From: Cenococcum geophilum 1.58
Taxonomy: Eukaryota; Ascomycota; Dothideomycetes; Gloniales; Gloniaceae
Direction: 5' to 3'
NCBI GenBank assembly: GCA_001692895.1
Contig: KV748287.1
Location: forward strand, 62,001-126,000
Length of the DNA: 64,000 nucleotides
Shown: piece by piece, positions 24,700 through 35,824 of the stretch
Position numbering within the stretch: position 1 is the stretch's first letter
Layout: every line of letters begins with the position of its first letter
Notes under the pieces: generated by a model
What the model was told of the DNA's origin: nothing
Seen by the model: the letters and a program-made list of their open reading frames with translations, nothing else
Databases searched by the model: none
Program-made: the position numbers and the translations under genes

Positions 24700-25020
24700 G
24701 ATACGGTCCTCTAGGCGATCTTATGCGTCAGCAGTTAAGTTAATACGTGGTCTTAAGCTTTAAGGTCCTCTAGGCGATCTAACACATTAACAGTTAAGTT
24801 AATATGTAGTCTTAAGCTTTAAGGGGTAACGTAGCTCTCTCTAAGTAAAGATACAATTCTCTAGGCGATCTTACGCGTCAGTAAGCTAATACGTGGTCTC
24901 AAGCTTCGAGGGTAACGTAGCTTTCTCCTTCAACTAAAATAGGGCGATAGCTCTGCGATTTAATGCGTTAGCAGTTAAGCTAATGCGTGGTTTTGAGCTT
25001 TGCTATTGCGTATTTCCTAA
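24700..25020. repeat. Four irregular tandem repeats in the 5' leader of copia B
   Basis: Units contain CTCTAGGCGATCT followed by GCGTCAGCAGTTAAG and a GTGGTCTTAAGCTTT block, at about 24,709, 24,767, 24,859 and, degenerate, 24,930. They occupy the same place as the 156-bp repeats of copia A. Confidence 0.78.
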
Positions 25021-25040
25021 TCTATACATCTACTAATTAG

Positions 25041-25217
25041 TGTTGGTATACTCGCTTTATCAACGTGCACGAATATCACTTATAGTGGTACGTATGCGAT
25101 GTTAAAGTTAGTAGTTAATTGTTTTTTTTTACTAGAAGTAAGGGGTTGCTCCAAGGTCAGGTTAGCTAACCTCGCTACGTGGTCCCGTGACCACGTCACA
25201 TAATTAACATTCCGACA
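25041..25217 (-). repeat. 5' LTR of copia B
   Basis: 177 bp, starting TGTTGG and ending CCGACA, followed by the TSD ATACT. Confidence 0.95.
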
Positions 25218-25222
25218 ATACT

Positions 25223-25596
25223 ATAATAGGTATAAAATAATATATAAGCTATAATATCTTTTTTATAACATTCTTTATAGAGCGTTTTATTTAAATTTAT
25301 TTCATCCTTTAAAATACCTACTAATCCCTATTCTTTACTTTTAAATATACCTCTTACTACTTTACTACTTAATAGTCCTATTTATAGTAATATTAAATAA
25401 TTTAATAATTATAGCGCTTATATTAAATAACTATAAAGTTATTATTTAACTTTTACTTAAGTCTTTATTAAAGCAGAGTTAATTTTAGTTAATAAGTACT
25501 ATACTTTTAAAATACTTAAGTATATACTACTTTATAATAATATAAGCTATATAAGGCCCTATAGAATTAGTTTAATATATAAGCCATTTAGTTATA
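25223..25596. other. AT-rich RIP-damaged sequence, nothing recognised
   Basis: The original flank of copia B before the inverted LINE. TA-dominated with no readable frame or repeat. Confidence 0.35.
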
Positions 25597-27950
25597 TAAT
25601 AATAATTTATTACTTAACGTCCAATTTGGATCCCTATTAGGCCCACGCGGACTACTCCTTATTTACATATAGGGAGAAAACTCTATTTAAGAAAAATAAG
25701 AAAACCCCGTAATCTATCTCCCCGCCTTTTAGGACTCGCCTACTTAGCGCCTACAAGTCGCCTATAGTGCTCTACTACCTTACTATTTAACCTCCTTGGG
25801 AACCACTGCTGCCGTAACAAGCTTACGGACGCGCTAGTATTATAAACTATTACTCTACTACTTGTAGAGTTACTAGGGGGCACCTACTACTCGCCCCCTT
25901 ACCTTTTATTACCATTTCCCTTATAACCTAGAACTAATTTAGCACATTTTAACTAATAAGCTACTAGGTAACCGCCTTAAGGCCTTTTTATATTAAGAGT
26001 AGTGTATTATAGTTCTCTATACCAGCTACTAAGAGTATTATTTCTTAATTGGTGCATAGGGGGTATAGCAGTATTATATATTTTGGTGTCTATCTTAGCT
26101 AGCCATATTTATATCTCGGGCTACCTATTAGGACACCCACCTAGTAAAGCCAATCTTTTAGTCCTATTATTCCTATTCTTAAGAGTATTGCTATTATATT
26201 TTCTGCCTTTATTAGGCCTTCTTAGAGCCCTTAGGTATTTACCCCCTATAGCGTTAACTATGCTATAGCTTAGGTTTATCTTGCCTAAGTTAGCCTCTAT
26301 ACCTTTAACTCCCATTTACCTCTTTAGCGTTAGTCCAACCAGTATTATATTACGGTAGATGGTTTCCTAGCGTTCTTATATATTCTACTTTAGCTCCTTT
26401 CTCTATCTTACTATTATCTTTACTAACCTCTTGCGCGTTTCCCTTCCTCCTTTATATAGGCCTAGGCCCTAAAGCGGTACCATTCTTCTTTTACTTTCTT
26501 TACCTATTTCTCTAATATCTCTTCCCTACTTTAGGGTTGTTAGTTTATTCTCCTATAAAGCACCCTAGGGTCCCTTTATAGTTTACTTAGGTATGTCTTA
26601 ATATACTTTATAACATTAGAGTTACGTTTATTTTATATCTTTTATATTATAGCGGCTTTAATATATAACTATAGGGGGGGAATATTAGATTCCTTCTCAA
26701 GCAGTGCTGTAGCCATTCGCTTATACCCGCCTATAATACTCTAAAGGCAGGCTGTTTAGACCTTTTAAAGTAGTTTAAGGAGTAATTTAGGGGGGCCCTT
26801 CTTAGTTTCTCCAATGGCCCAAATACTGGATCTATATATTATGGTTAGCCGGACAACTGCTATATATAGTAGGCGTAACCTTTAAAAGCATAGACCCTAT
26901 ATAGAGTTAATAATCCTAAATAAAGCGATAAACTGTGCTTGGCCTTTATGGGCCGCTTACGCCATATATGCGCTCCACCAGAGCTTGCTGTCTACCTATA
27001 CTCCTAATACCCTTAGGCCCTAAACTAGTTAACCCCTAAAGCCTTAGATACGAATTATATACTAGAGATCTATAGATTAGTTGCGTTTTCTTATAAAATA
27101 GATTAGCTGGTATTTCTCTAGTAAGAATTAGACTTTATAACGTTTTGCCTATTCTATATAAGTATTATAGGCTTTCTCTAGTGTTCTGCAATTCTCTACG
27201 GCTATTAGCCCATATATAATTAGGTTTATATCATTAACAAAGCCTATCCCCTAGGTCGCCCTTTTCTTAAAGGAGTTAAGCAGGTTGCTTATAAAGAAAA
27301 GGAAGAGTATAGGCGAGAGGGGTAATCCTTATGGTATTCCTATTGCTACTGCGATAGGGGGGCTCTGGTATCCGCTAAAGACTAATAATATTTCTTTCTG
27401 GCCTATAAACCCTTAGATAAATTGTATAATCCATTCTAGGAAGCCCTTTGCCCTAAGGATATGCAGGAGACGCTTATGGGGTACATTGTCGTAGGCACCA
27501 CTAATGTTTAGGCTAAGCATTAATACTATAAAGTCCTTTCGCATCGCCCATGTAGATTTAATAGTGGTAGCGAGTAGCGTAAGTGCTAATAGTGTTAAGC
27601 GGTTCTTTCTTGCCCCTATTTAGCTTTGTGGTAGTAGGGCGTATTCCTCTACCGTGTCTGCTATGTGTTCCGCTATTACCCTTTCTAAGATCTTATTAAG
27701 GGTGTTTTCTAAGGCAATAGGGCGGTAGCTTCCTGGGATTAAGTAATCTACTTTGCCTTCTTTTCATAGGACAACCGTCGTTATAGATCTTCTAAGTCGC
27801 GGGTAGTAGCCTATAGCAAAGCATGCTCTGGCTACATCTGTAAGCTAAGGTGCTATAAGTAGCCCACAGGTTTTTAGGGCCTTATTTGGAATCCTATCTG
27901 GTCCTAGTACTATATTGTTTAAAAGGCGGCTAATAGTTCTAGCCATTTCC
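25597..27950 (-). mobile_element. 5'-truncated Tad1-type LINE, copy 2
   Basis: An inverted copy of the second half of LINE copy 1 (4,946-7,297), of almost equal length. It starts with the AAT-rich tail at about 25,597 and ends abruptly at 27,950 within the region just before RT, the usual 5' truncation from incomplete target-primed reverse transcription. It contains most of the RT (about 27,900-27,200) and the C-terminal region. It differs from copy 1 by C/T and G/A changes in both directions and is slightly less mutated, keeping a few CpA and TpG sites. Confidence 0.9.
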
Positions 27951-28759
27951 ATTTAGTTATATAGTAAATAACTTAGAGTACTTTAAAATAGATTGGTAAT
28001 ATTATAGCATTATAGTAAAGGCCTTACTTAATAGCTAAATTAGAAGGCGCTCTATATTATAATTGACTTATTCCCCCCCCCTTTTTTATATATTAAATAT
28101 ATATATTACTACTTAATTTTAATTTATAAGAAATAGCTTTTTACTTTCTTATTAAACATTTATTACTTTACTATATAAATTAAAAAGGTTCTAAAGTTAT
28201 TTTATAATTTAACTTTAAATTAATAAATATAATTAGTACTTTAAGTTATAAAAGTGTTTAATTAGCTTAAAATTAGGTAAAGAGGAAGATATTTAAGCCT
28301 AATATTAATAGTATTATAAAGGCATTAAATTTTCTAGAATTATATAGAAATTAGTAATATTAATATATTAATATTATATAGTCTTTAAATGTCTTTTTAT
28401 AATAATTTAATAAATAATGCTATATATAAGTAAAAACCTTATTTTTTATCTACTAAATAAATATTAGCCTATTAATAGCACCTTAATATATTAAGTGGCT
28501 AAGTATATAGCTTTTTAAGGCATTATTAGTATTAAGCTTTATCTTTTAAATTATTTTAATAGGCTTATTAATAAGGACTTATTTATACTTTCTATTTATT
28601 ATCTTTTTATTATAAGCTAATTTATTAATAAAAACAAACTATATATATCTATAGTTATATCTCTTAAATTTTACCTTTTAGTATTAAAAAGTATAAATAA
28701 TAAGGATTTAGTAAATTTCTATAATTAATTNGCTTTTTTTTATTTTAAAAAAGGTAACT
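27951..28759. other. Very AT-rich sequence, nothing recognised
   Basis: The most AT-rich part of the window, with TA and long A/T runs and one N. No frame, repeat or element end was recognised. Heavy RIP of an unknown repeat is the simplest explanation. Confidence 0.4.
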
Positions 28760-28985
28760 ATAAATAGACTTTAGCTATAGCGACTAAGACGCCTTAATTC
28801 TAAATAGGCTTTTAGCTATAGTAACTAAGACACCTTAGTTTTAAATAGGCTTTTACTCTAGCGACTAAGACGCCTTAGTTTTAAATAGGCTTTTACTATA
28901 GTAACCAAGACGCCTTAGTTTTAAATAGGCTTTTACTGTAGTAACTAAGACACCTTAATTTTAAATAAGCTTTAACTTTAAGATA
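28760..28985. repeat. 40-41-bp tandem repeat, five units
   Basis: Unit starts fall at about 28,780, 28,821, 28,861, 28,901 and 28,941. The core is CTATAGTAACTAAGACGCCTT followed by AGTTTTAAATAGGC. The same monomer occurs at 18,436-18,530 beside the fossil integrase gene, linking the two regions. Confidence 0.88.
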
Positions 28986-29089
28986 TCTATATACTAATAC
29001 TAATACGTCCTCCCCCTACCCCCCTTACTCCTTTTATACCCCCTTGCCCCCCTTTTCCTCCCTTACCTCCCCTCCCCCCCTTCCCGCGA

Positions 29090-30290
29090 CTAGTATGACT
29101 TGGTTGTGGCTTAGGGCCACGCGGGCGTAGCGAGCACTTCTTATTTACTAGACGGCACTTACTACACTAATGGCCTAGAGTCTTCTGGCTATAGAAAGCC
29201 GTGTAATATATCCTATAAATAAGCCCGTTTGCAGCGCAGCGGTTATAGGCTATTGGCTGCACCTTACTATATAAACCCTCTATTAAACGGGCGTAGGCTA
29301 TCGTCTTATGGCGATAAGCCGACAGCGCGCCCCACCAAATTGGACCTATATGGCCAAACTGCCTAGCTGGAGTATTCGTAACGCTAGCATTTTATAAGTC
29401 GGCCTGATGTTAGGTTAGGGAAGGGAGGCTAAGGGCGACAGCAGCGGGGGTAGGGGCCGGGGTATTAAAGGTGACGGTGGTAGTAAATCTATATAATAGT
29501 ATTAGCTAGAGCTACTAGATATAGCGCTAATATACTCTATAATATACCTAGGCCTGCTAGCAGGTGTATTATCCTTATCATCCTTATCCTTATCCTCATC
29601 CTCATCCTCATCCTCATCCTCATCCTCATCCTCATCCTTATCCTTATCCTTATCCTCATCCTCATCCTTATCCTCATCCTTATCCCCATCCTTATCCCCA
29701 TCCTTATCCGACAAAGAAACATCCCAAATATCTCTAGAAGAAGCAATAGGTGGGCGGCGCGAGGGGCGAGATAGGTGGCCTAGCGGCGCAGAGAGCGCAG
29801 AAGCGGCGGAGGGCGCGGGCGGTAGTAGTGGTGGTGGTGGTTGTGGAAGAGGCGGAAGGCGTGGAGAGGGAGGAGGAGAGGGAGTCTTAAGAATTTTATT
29901 AATTAAATTATTAAAATCTAACATCCTAAAGAGCTTAATAAAGAAGTCGTAGGTGTTTTAGATCTAGCTTCTTTAAATATAAGGAGGTGGTATCTATATA
30001 CTACTAATAATGGCTATTATAGTAATAGGTAAAGAATGTCTAAATAGCTATAGCACTATTAGCGTTTGCTATAATAATAGAAGAATAACTAACTAATAAG
30101 AACTCTAATTTTTTAAAGCTTAAGTAACTACGTTACCTAGAGGCCTATAAAATCTCTCTACTATATCTAGTGGCATTACGGCGGTAGATAGGAAGAGCGT
30201 TAAAGAAGCTAAATTTAAGTTGCTATAGAGACTGTATAGCGGTAGTAGACGTGTGAGAAATAGATTTATTACTAGAACACCAGAAATCAG
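29090..30290 (-). pseudogene. Fossil gene: acidic tract and cysteine motif, family unknown
   Basis: Minus strand. About 30,290-29,930 reads as a degraded frame with RIP stops. An open frame (29,924-29,502, 140 codons) begins MLDFNNLINKIL, has a proline-rich part, then about 50 residues of alternating Asp, Lys and Glu coded by GAT/GAG/AAG repeats, and ends at a TAA near 29,502. Past that stop, another frame reads coherently to about 29,090. It includes FGHIGPIWWGALSAYRH, YNRCAANGLIYR and a cysteine motif of the form CSKCRLVNKKCSL. The last part is much less RIP-mutated than its surroundings. No domain was recognised. The Cys motif suggests nucleic-acid or metal binding, which is inference. Confidence 0.5.
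29570..29712. repeat. Hexanucleotide ATCCTT/ATCCTC array
   Basis: About 24 units of ATCCTY (ATCCCC near the right end). They encode the Asp/Lys/Glu tract of the minus-strand frame. The length is likely to vary between strains. Confidence 0.9.
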
Positions 30291-30430
30291 TATATAAACT
30301 TTACCTGCTATATAATCTTAAGCTTCACTTATATGCTAGATGTAGAAATTGAAATAAATGTAGATGGTTGGAATCTCATGGTTTTTGGTGTGAAAACGCG
30401 GAGATACAAGCTTGGATTTTTCGCGAAATT

Positions 30431-30469
30431 TTTGACATTGGCGGTTTGGTACGTATGGCCCACCATATT
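30431..30469. repeat. 39-bp inverted duplicate of the Yih1 start region (arm 2)
   Basis: Identical over 39 bases to 1,447-1,485 in reverse orientation. It contains the Yih1 ATG (plus strand here, at 30,454) and the first four codons, then diverges, so only a fragment is present. Confidence 0.85.
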
Positions 30470-30643
30470 CAAGCGAATGTGAAGACCCACTTTCTGTAAG
30501 CTTAACAACACGACAACACTTCAGGTACAGTAGATTGCTAGGTATAGGCAACAGATGTGGCCGCTCTACAAGGCCATATTCAGTGGTGCTGATAATCGTT
30601 ATCACACAGACATTTTCGTCAAACGGTCATTTCCACGACGCCC

Positions 30644-31913
30644 TTACAAGCCCGGGGTCTCGCCAATTCGACACACATATTTAGTATTACCGCCTTTCCT
30701 GTCTCTCAATTTCTTTAACGCTCCCTCGACACCTTCTAGCCCATTAGGTACTACCTCAAATGGCTGGCCACCGAATTTGCCGTCCGCCAGAATTGCCTCC
30801 AAAATCGTACTTATAACAGCGCCGAACATTTTCCCGCCAGCCGGTTTGTCCTCATGCACGCTGCCGACCCAGATCTGCTCAAACCAGACTCCTTTCTCTT
30901 CCAAAAGATCTTGCTGCTCTCCTTTACCATAAATCCCGCCTTTAACGCCCATTGTGCAAGTGTATCGCCCCTCTTTTTCGAGCACTGGCATCAGATACTT
31001 GATGCTGGTTACAGAATTACTAACATCGAAGATGTGATAGCATTTTGCACCTGCAAGGGCTGTTTTGAGCTCTTCGGCGATAGTCTCAGAGCGGTAATCT
31101 AACATGATATCGCACCCGCTCTCTTTCGCAAACGCAGCCGACGATCCAGCAATTCCAATAATGGGGCTGATGGCTGGATTGAGACGTGCGAATTTCGTAG
31201 CGAAAGCACCAACTGAGGAGCTGGCCCCGTTGATGATAAGAGGAAATTTCGTATCGTTTCCATGTTCGTCTGTGCGCTCGAAGGGGAGTGGAATCCGTAG
31301 ATTTCTATACAAACCTACAGCTGCAGTGAAAGCTGTTCTTACCCACGGTCAGCACATCTACGACTGGTGAATTGGTGACATTGAGGAACAGCTCACCAGC
31401 CAATGGAATCGTTGCCGCCTCCTCAAAGCTCATAGAGGATGGAATGTGGAAAACCGTGTGTGTTGGGCACACAGTGTATTCTGCATAAGTGCCTCGAGGA
31501 GTGTCCATTTCATGAAATCCAGCTACACGGTCACCTTTACGGAAATTCTTCACTTTTGCACCGACGGCTTCGACGATACCACCAACATCGTCCCCTTGAT
31601 TTAATTTGACATTCTATAAGATAAGACAATGTGAGAGTGGGGTTCTAAAAATGTTTGTGCTAGAGCCTGATCGCTTAATGGGCATATCTATGAAGCGTGC
31701 TTACAAAATACTGAGGCATAGGATGTTTCCAGTCCTTTGGATTTGATCCAGCCACAACAACTTTAATGAGGATTTCATTGTCTCCGTACTCACTGCGAGG
31801 GAGTGTGAGCTATGAAAGGTTCTGTTTTGGATTTGGAACTACGCTCACGGAATTGGGATGTCTTCGAGTTTAGTCGTAAACTCTGGATCATAATAGACAA
31901 GGAGGTTCTTCAT
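30644..31913 (-). CDS. Medium-chain dehydrogenase/reductase (quinone-oxidoreductase-like)
   Basis: A four-exon gene, exons 31849-31913, 31705-31792, 31397-31613 and 30644-31320, giving 348 aa. The N-terminal GroES-like fold begins MKNLLVYYDPEFTTKLEDIP and contains SNPKDWKHP and NQGDDVGGIVEAVG, the usual substrate-side signature of the zinc-free quinone oxidoreductase/enoyl-reductase branch. The Rossmann domain has IINGASSSVG (dinucleotide-binding loop, residues about 152-161) and ends in the VCRIGETPGL tail. It is expected to be a soluble NAD(P)H-dependent oxidoreductase of unknown substrate. Introns are 56, 91 and 76 nt. The first acceptor (GCAG at 31,793) was preferred over an upstream TAG because only it keeps the frame and gives IPIPEYGDNEILIK. 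No cluster context suggests a specific pathway. Confidence 0.9.
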
Positions 31914-32409
31914 CACGACGACTAGTTGATTGAAGGCGTCAATAAGCGGGGCCAGAGGTGGTAGAGAAATAGATATATAACTCTGCAGGATTCCACGATG
32001 AAGGAAGATGAAGGGCTGTGATGTCTTCTAAGATAACGAAAGAGCTTTTATAGTTCGTTAATTCTCACAGCCACAAATCTTGCCCTACAAAATTTCCGCT
32101 CATGGATGGTGAAGTGATAGTGTAAGCTTCGCTAGAACGAGGGGTGCTCGGGAATCTCTCGGTCCAGATCCTGTCTGCTAGCTGCACGTCAGCAACGCCA
32201 CAGCTACACCGCTTTAAATCAATACAGCCGTACGCCTAGCTGATAAAACTCCAATGTGATTTCGAATTTAAGCATTGCAAACCTTACTCTACAGACTGCG
32301 AGAGGTAACCCATAGAAGCCCGCACGCGTAGCACCCAACCATAAGTCCTAAACCCGCGTGAATTGTTGACTCCCCCAAACAGATACCTGACCCCGTTTGA
32401 GATGAAATA
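31914..32409. other. Intergenic region between MDR and CID genes
   Basis: It holds the promoter of the MDR gene and the 3' end of the CID gene, both on the minus strand. Composition is normal and not RIP-mutated. No gene or repeat was seen. Confidence 0.5.
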
Positions 32410-34381
32410 CTACCAACCACGGCCTCGACCACGTCCCCGTTGATTGTACCCATTCCCACGATGCCAAGAATGCGTGTTATTACCATACGCAGAACCGCCA
32501 TAGCCTCCCTGCACTTGATGAGATGGTTGGCTCCATGACCCAGGAGGACCGCTAGGTGTTGAAGGATCACCAAACATCGGGTAGCCTGACGCTCGCTGAG
32601 GCGGCGGGTGCCCGAATCCAGGATACGGCTGGTATGGTGGTGCTGGCTGATTCATTGACATGCTCGGTGGGATGGGCGGAGGAGGGGGTGGAGGCCAAGG
32701 ACCATTATAATTCGGTGGAGGAGTTGGAATAGGCACTCCACCAGGACCTATTGGAAAACCAGGGCCAGGAGAGCCGGAAAACGGATGGGATAGAGGTGGT
32801 GGCGGTGGCGGCGGGGGAGGAGGATGGGGTTCGTATTCTCTTTGGGGCTCCTGCGCTTGTGGATAAGATTGGTTAAATGCTTGGTAATTCTGGTGACTCT
32901 TTGAGGCTAGCGGTTCATGCCTAGGGGAATGACCGTTATTTCGAGTTTTAGGCGAGGATGATCTTGATTTTCGACCGCCTGGACTCCTTAAGCTTCGATA
33001 GGCCCGCGAAGGTGATCGCGATCGTGTAGAGTCACGGGAGCTCCGTGATTGAGACTGCGAGTCTCTGCTGTGATAGCGTGCCCGCCTTGAAACATGCCTC
33101 GAGGGTGACCTTGTCCGTGAATGACTACCTCCCCTAGATGGACGCTGCTCGTCGTGCGCGCTATCAACGGAAGAGCTGTATCGCCTTCTTTTACGAGGAC
33201 TAGAGCTCCTGCTACGGCTCCTGCCCCTACTATTGTTTCTGTGCTCAGCTAAGGCTGACTTACCGCCATTCGGCCTGGCATGTTTGCCTCTAATTCTCTT
33301 CATGCTCTCACAAAAAGTTGTTGACCAGCCATAGTAACCATCCATTGTTGCGAGCTCCCCAGTGACCTCATCACGAATTAGAGGTTGGCCGATTTCGTCA
33401 ATATCCACTACAATACCTTCGTCCTCGTCACCGCTACCAGAGTATATTCTCTCAACGTCCTTCAAAAAGTCTCGCACGACGTTGGCCAAAGCTCCATTCG
33501 CCGGGCCTGCAGGAAGTTGAAGAGGCTTCATCTCTCGAACAGGAATAGGACTTGAGGGACTAGGCATAATGTGACGAATCATGTTCCCAGCTGGAAGCCA
33601 ATACCAAGGCACTGATGGGTCTCCATGCGATGCTGGCATGGTAAACGGAGCATCTTTGCTTCCAAGCGACGACTTTTCAACTTCCGAGTTGACAGATTTT
33701 CCTTGCTCGATTCGGTTATCATATGATTGCTGCTCTGTAACCTTTCCAGCTTCCTCTGCAGCTACGCGAAGTTCGTTGATATTGTGTCTGGTGTAGTAAT
33801 TGTTGGCCTCCCACAAGTCAAGAAGCTCTTCAACCCGTTTGTGAACCTTCCGGTTTTTAGACAGTTCACAAGATGTTGCAAGGCTGACCAATTCTTCTAG
33901 ATGTGGCTGAAGATTGGTGGTTAAACACGTATAGGCTGTAGGGTCGCGGCTGTGGTGTTTGGTGTGATGCAGAAGATCATTCAGAAGATAGAGGACATGA
34001 AGTCGTTTTCGTTTGGCTGACGGTTTATCACCGATAACGATCTTGCCTGAAGCATTACTTCTCCCAGGCGTGCACGTTTTGGAAACGACCTTCAAGTATT
34101 CTCCGAAAGTTGTAGTTCTCGCAGGAGATGGCGTAACATTCCTGAACACCCAAGCCTTGCATTTCTATCCTCACAGTTCATGTTTAGTGATTCCGTCACT
34201 TATCCGCAAGAGTAGTTGATCAAACCTGGATATTCATCGGCGAACATTGTACGAGGGCTGCATCCAGCAGCGAGTGGAATTCAGTAATAGCCTCTTTCGG
34301 GGCTGACGGCAAAATCGCATCAGGCCGCAGCATTCCAGCAGTAAAGCGAGCTTTCGCAAGGGCGAGAGCGGGAATTGCCAT
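32410..34381 (-). CDS. CID (RPR) domain RNA-binding protein with RS and polyproline regions
   Basis: Two exons, 34226-34381 and 32410-34155, separated by a 70-nt intron, give 633 aa. A CTD-interacting domain (CID/RPR) covers about residues 25-160. It includes AWVFRNVTPSPARTTTFGEYL, KRKRLHVLYLLNDLLHH and a helix with VEELLDLWEANNYY. A region rich in RS/SR dipeptides follows (about 350-450), then proline runs, and a C-terminal GRGRGRGW tail of RGG type. CHERP/SR-related CTD-associated proteins share a CID with RS and proline-rich regions; they bind the phosphorylated RNA polymerase II tail and link transcription to splicing. A SWAP or G-patch domain is not seen. It is expected to be nuclear. 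The first exon is needed to complete the CID and begins with a good ATG. Confidence 0.9.
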
Positions 34382-34539
34382 GGCGAAGGTGACGGAGTTG
34401 ATGGAAGGAGCTGTAGGTCATACGATGCTAAGGTAAAGTCGAAACTGGGTTGTTATGTAACAGACCTGAGGAACCCTTGGCATCCAGTGCCACCTCACGT
34501 GATATTCTAACTTGAAGCGGAAGGATCTAAGAATTGGGG

Positions 34540-34756
34540 GACGGAGCAAAACGAGATTTCCTCTTCCTTTTTGGGACTAGCGGTTTTCTCCCCATAGGGT
34601 GCCAAAAAGGTTGCTGAGGTTCTAGGCCTCTTTGGGGGGCCACAGGGCCTTCGGCGGGTGTAGGGGCATGGACAGAGCCCCTATAACTTTGGCGACCGTA
34701 AGGGGGTATCCACTAGTCCCAAAAAGGAAGTAGAAAGCTCAGTCCTCCGTTTAGAG
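34540..34756. repeat. MITE-like hairpin
   Basis: An 18-bp perfect inverted repeat, CTTCCTTTTTGGGACTAG (34,563-34,580) and its complement (34,713-34,730), with weaker pairing extending outward on both sides to about 34,540 and 34,756. The GC-rich interior carries its own hairpins (GGGGCATGGACAGAGCCCC). No clear target-site duplication was found. The form suits a small non-autonomous DNA element. Confidence 0.55.
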
Positions 34757-35824
34757 CGGTGCTATTTAGACATCCGCCTCAATAGGTTAGAATATCATGT
34801 GCCTTTGACTTATTGCTCTGCATCGCGAAATCATCCTCACCATCTCGCCGATAGCCTCTACTACTACCGTCATAGCTCTCAACGCCGCGCCTATAGCAAA
34901 TTGCGACTCGGCAGAGGCAAGAATCGAAGTCCTTAATACATACCCAAGCGAAGTTACAAGGCTTTGGGACAATTGTAAAGGGATCCAAAAAGGACAAACA
35001 GACTCCGGCGACTGTGCGCAAGCCATGGCTTATATGCGATCGAGGAAGACACTATATACCAGATCCGCGCAGTCGTCGTACTGCCTCTAAGAAGACCGAC
35101 CGTCCCTTCAAAGCCACATGCACGGCCTTCCTTGTTGCCATACGTTGTATCGGCAACTACACCGAAGGTCTTGATGTGATCCATGAGCACTGGCCCTTCA
35201 AACGTCCTCATCGGAACTCCCCCTACATACCGATCGATCCTGCACTACTTATACAAGACCCAGCAGTTGTTCAGCGTCACCTCGGTCGTCCTAAAGACCC
35301 TACTAACCCCCGCAGGCCTAATAAGTCAACCCGTCGAGAGCCATCAAGATTTGGAACAGTTGGCAACAATACTGTTAACGTATGATGGGCCGCGGAGGCC
35401 GTTCGCAGACGTCGAACAGAGGAAGCAGCACCTAATCAAGTTCACGCGTAGCCTCGCAGAGTACTATGTAGTCCAATTAGTCGGCTTAGGAACAGGGAAC
35501 AGGTTGAGGTCAATTCGTGGAAACCAAGATACTACTGCAGATGCCTTTAACAGGTTTTGAGCAGTTAAAGGGCTTTGCCCTTTTAGGGGTCCTTCGGCGC
35601 ATTCCGGCTTTGATTTAAACTCTACCACATGTACTATAGTTAAAATCAAGGCTTAATTAAGGTATTATAGTTATAAATGTTTCATTTTAAAAGCTTCATT
35701 TTCGCGATGCAGATACGACTAAGTCAAACGCATGTGATATTCTAACCTATTGAGGCAGGCGCCAAACCTGATTTGGGGAGGGGGTGTCTATCTATTAAAA
35801 AGGAGTGTCTAAACAGCACCGCTG
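34757..35824. repeat. ~1.07-kb unit bounded by ~80-bp inverted repeats
   Basis: The left arm (34,757-34,836) and right arm (35,696-35,824, complementary) share GCGGTGCT-TTTAGACA, CCTCAATAGGTTAGAATATCA, TTTGACTTA and CTGCATCGCGAAA blocks in the same order. The right arm has about 45 extra bases. Between them lie overlapping plus-strand frames (35,014-35,385 and 35,183-35,560) that I could not assign and that look like one decayed gene with frameshifts. A short hairpin AAAGGGCTTTGCCCTTTT sits at 35,567. It could be a decayed TIR transposon or an inverted duplication. Confidence 0.5.

Larger units (their letters stand above)
18915..25217 (-). mobile_element. Complete Ty1/copia retrotransposon B
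   Basis: A 6,303-bp LTR element on the minus strand. It has two 177-bp LTRs (18,915-19,091 and 25,041-25,217) and a perfect 5-bp duplication ATACT on both sides (18,910-18,914 and 25,218-25,222). LTR ends are TGTCGG..CCGACA; the right copy starts TGTTGG. I count five differences between the LTRs, all transitions. The internal region holds gag, integrase and RNase H in copia order. Open stretches of 60-70 codons survive (21,177-21,389, 21,636-21,827 and 19,548-19,730), so this copy is younger or less RIP-exposed than copia A. Confidence 0.95.

Noticed and set aside
28760-28985. CRISPR-like spacing of 40-bp repeats
   Set aside because: The units abut with no spacers, and the organism is a fungus.
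29537-29746. Arg/Met repeat frame on the minus strand
   Set aside because: Shadow of the hexanucleotide tract in a second frame of the acidic-tract fossil gene.
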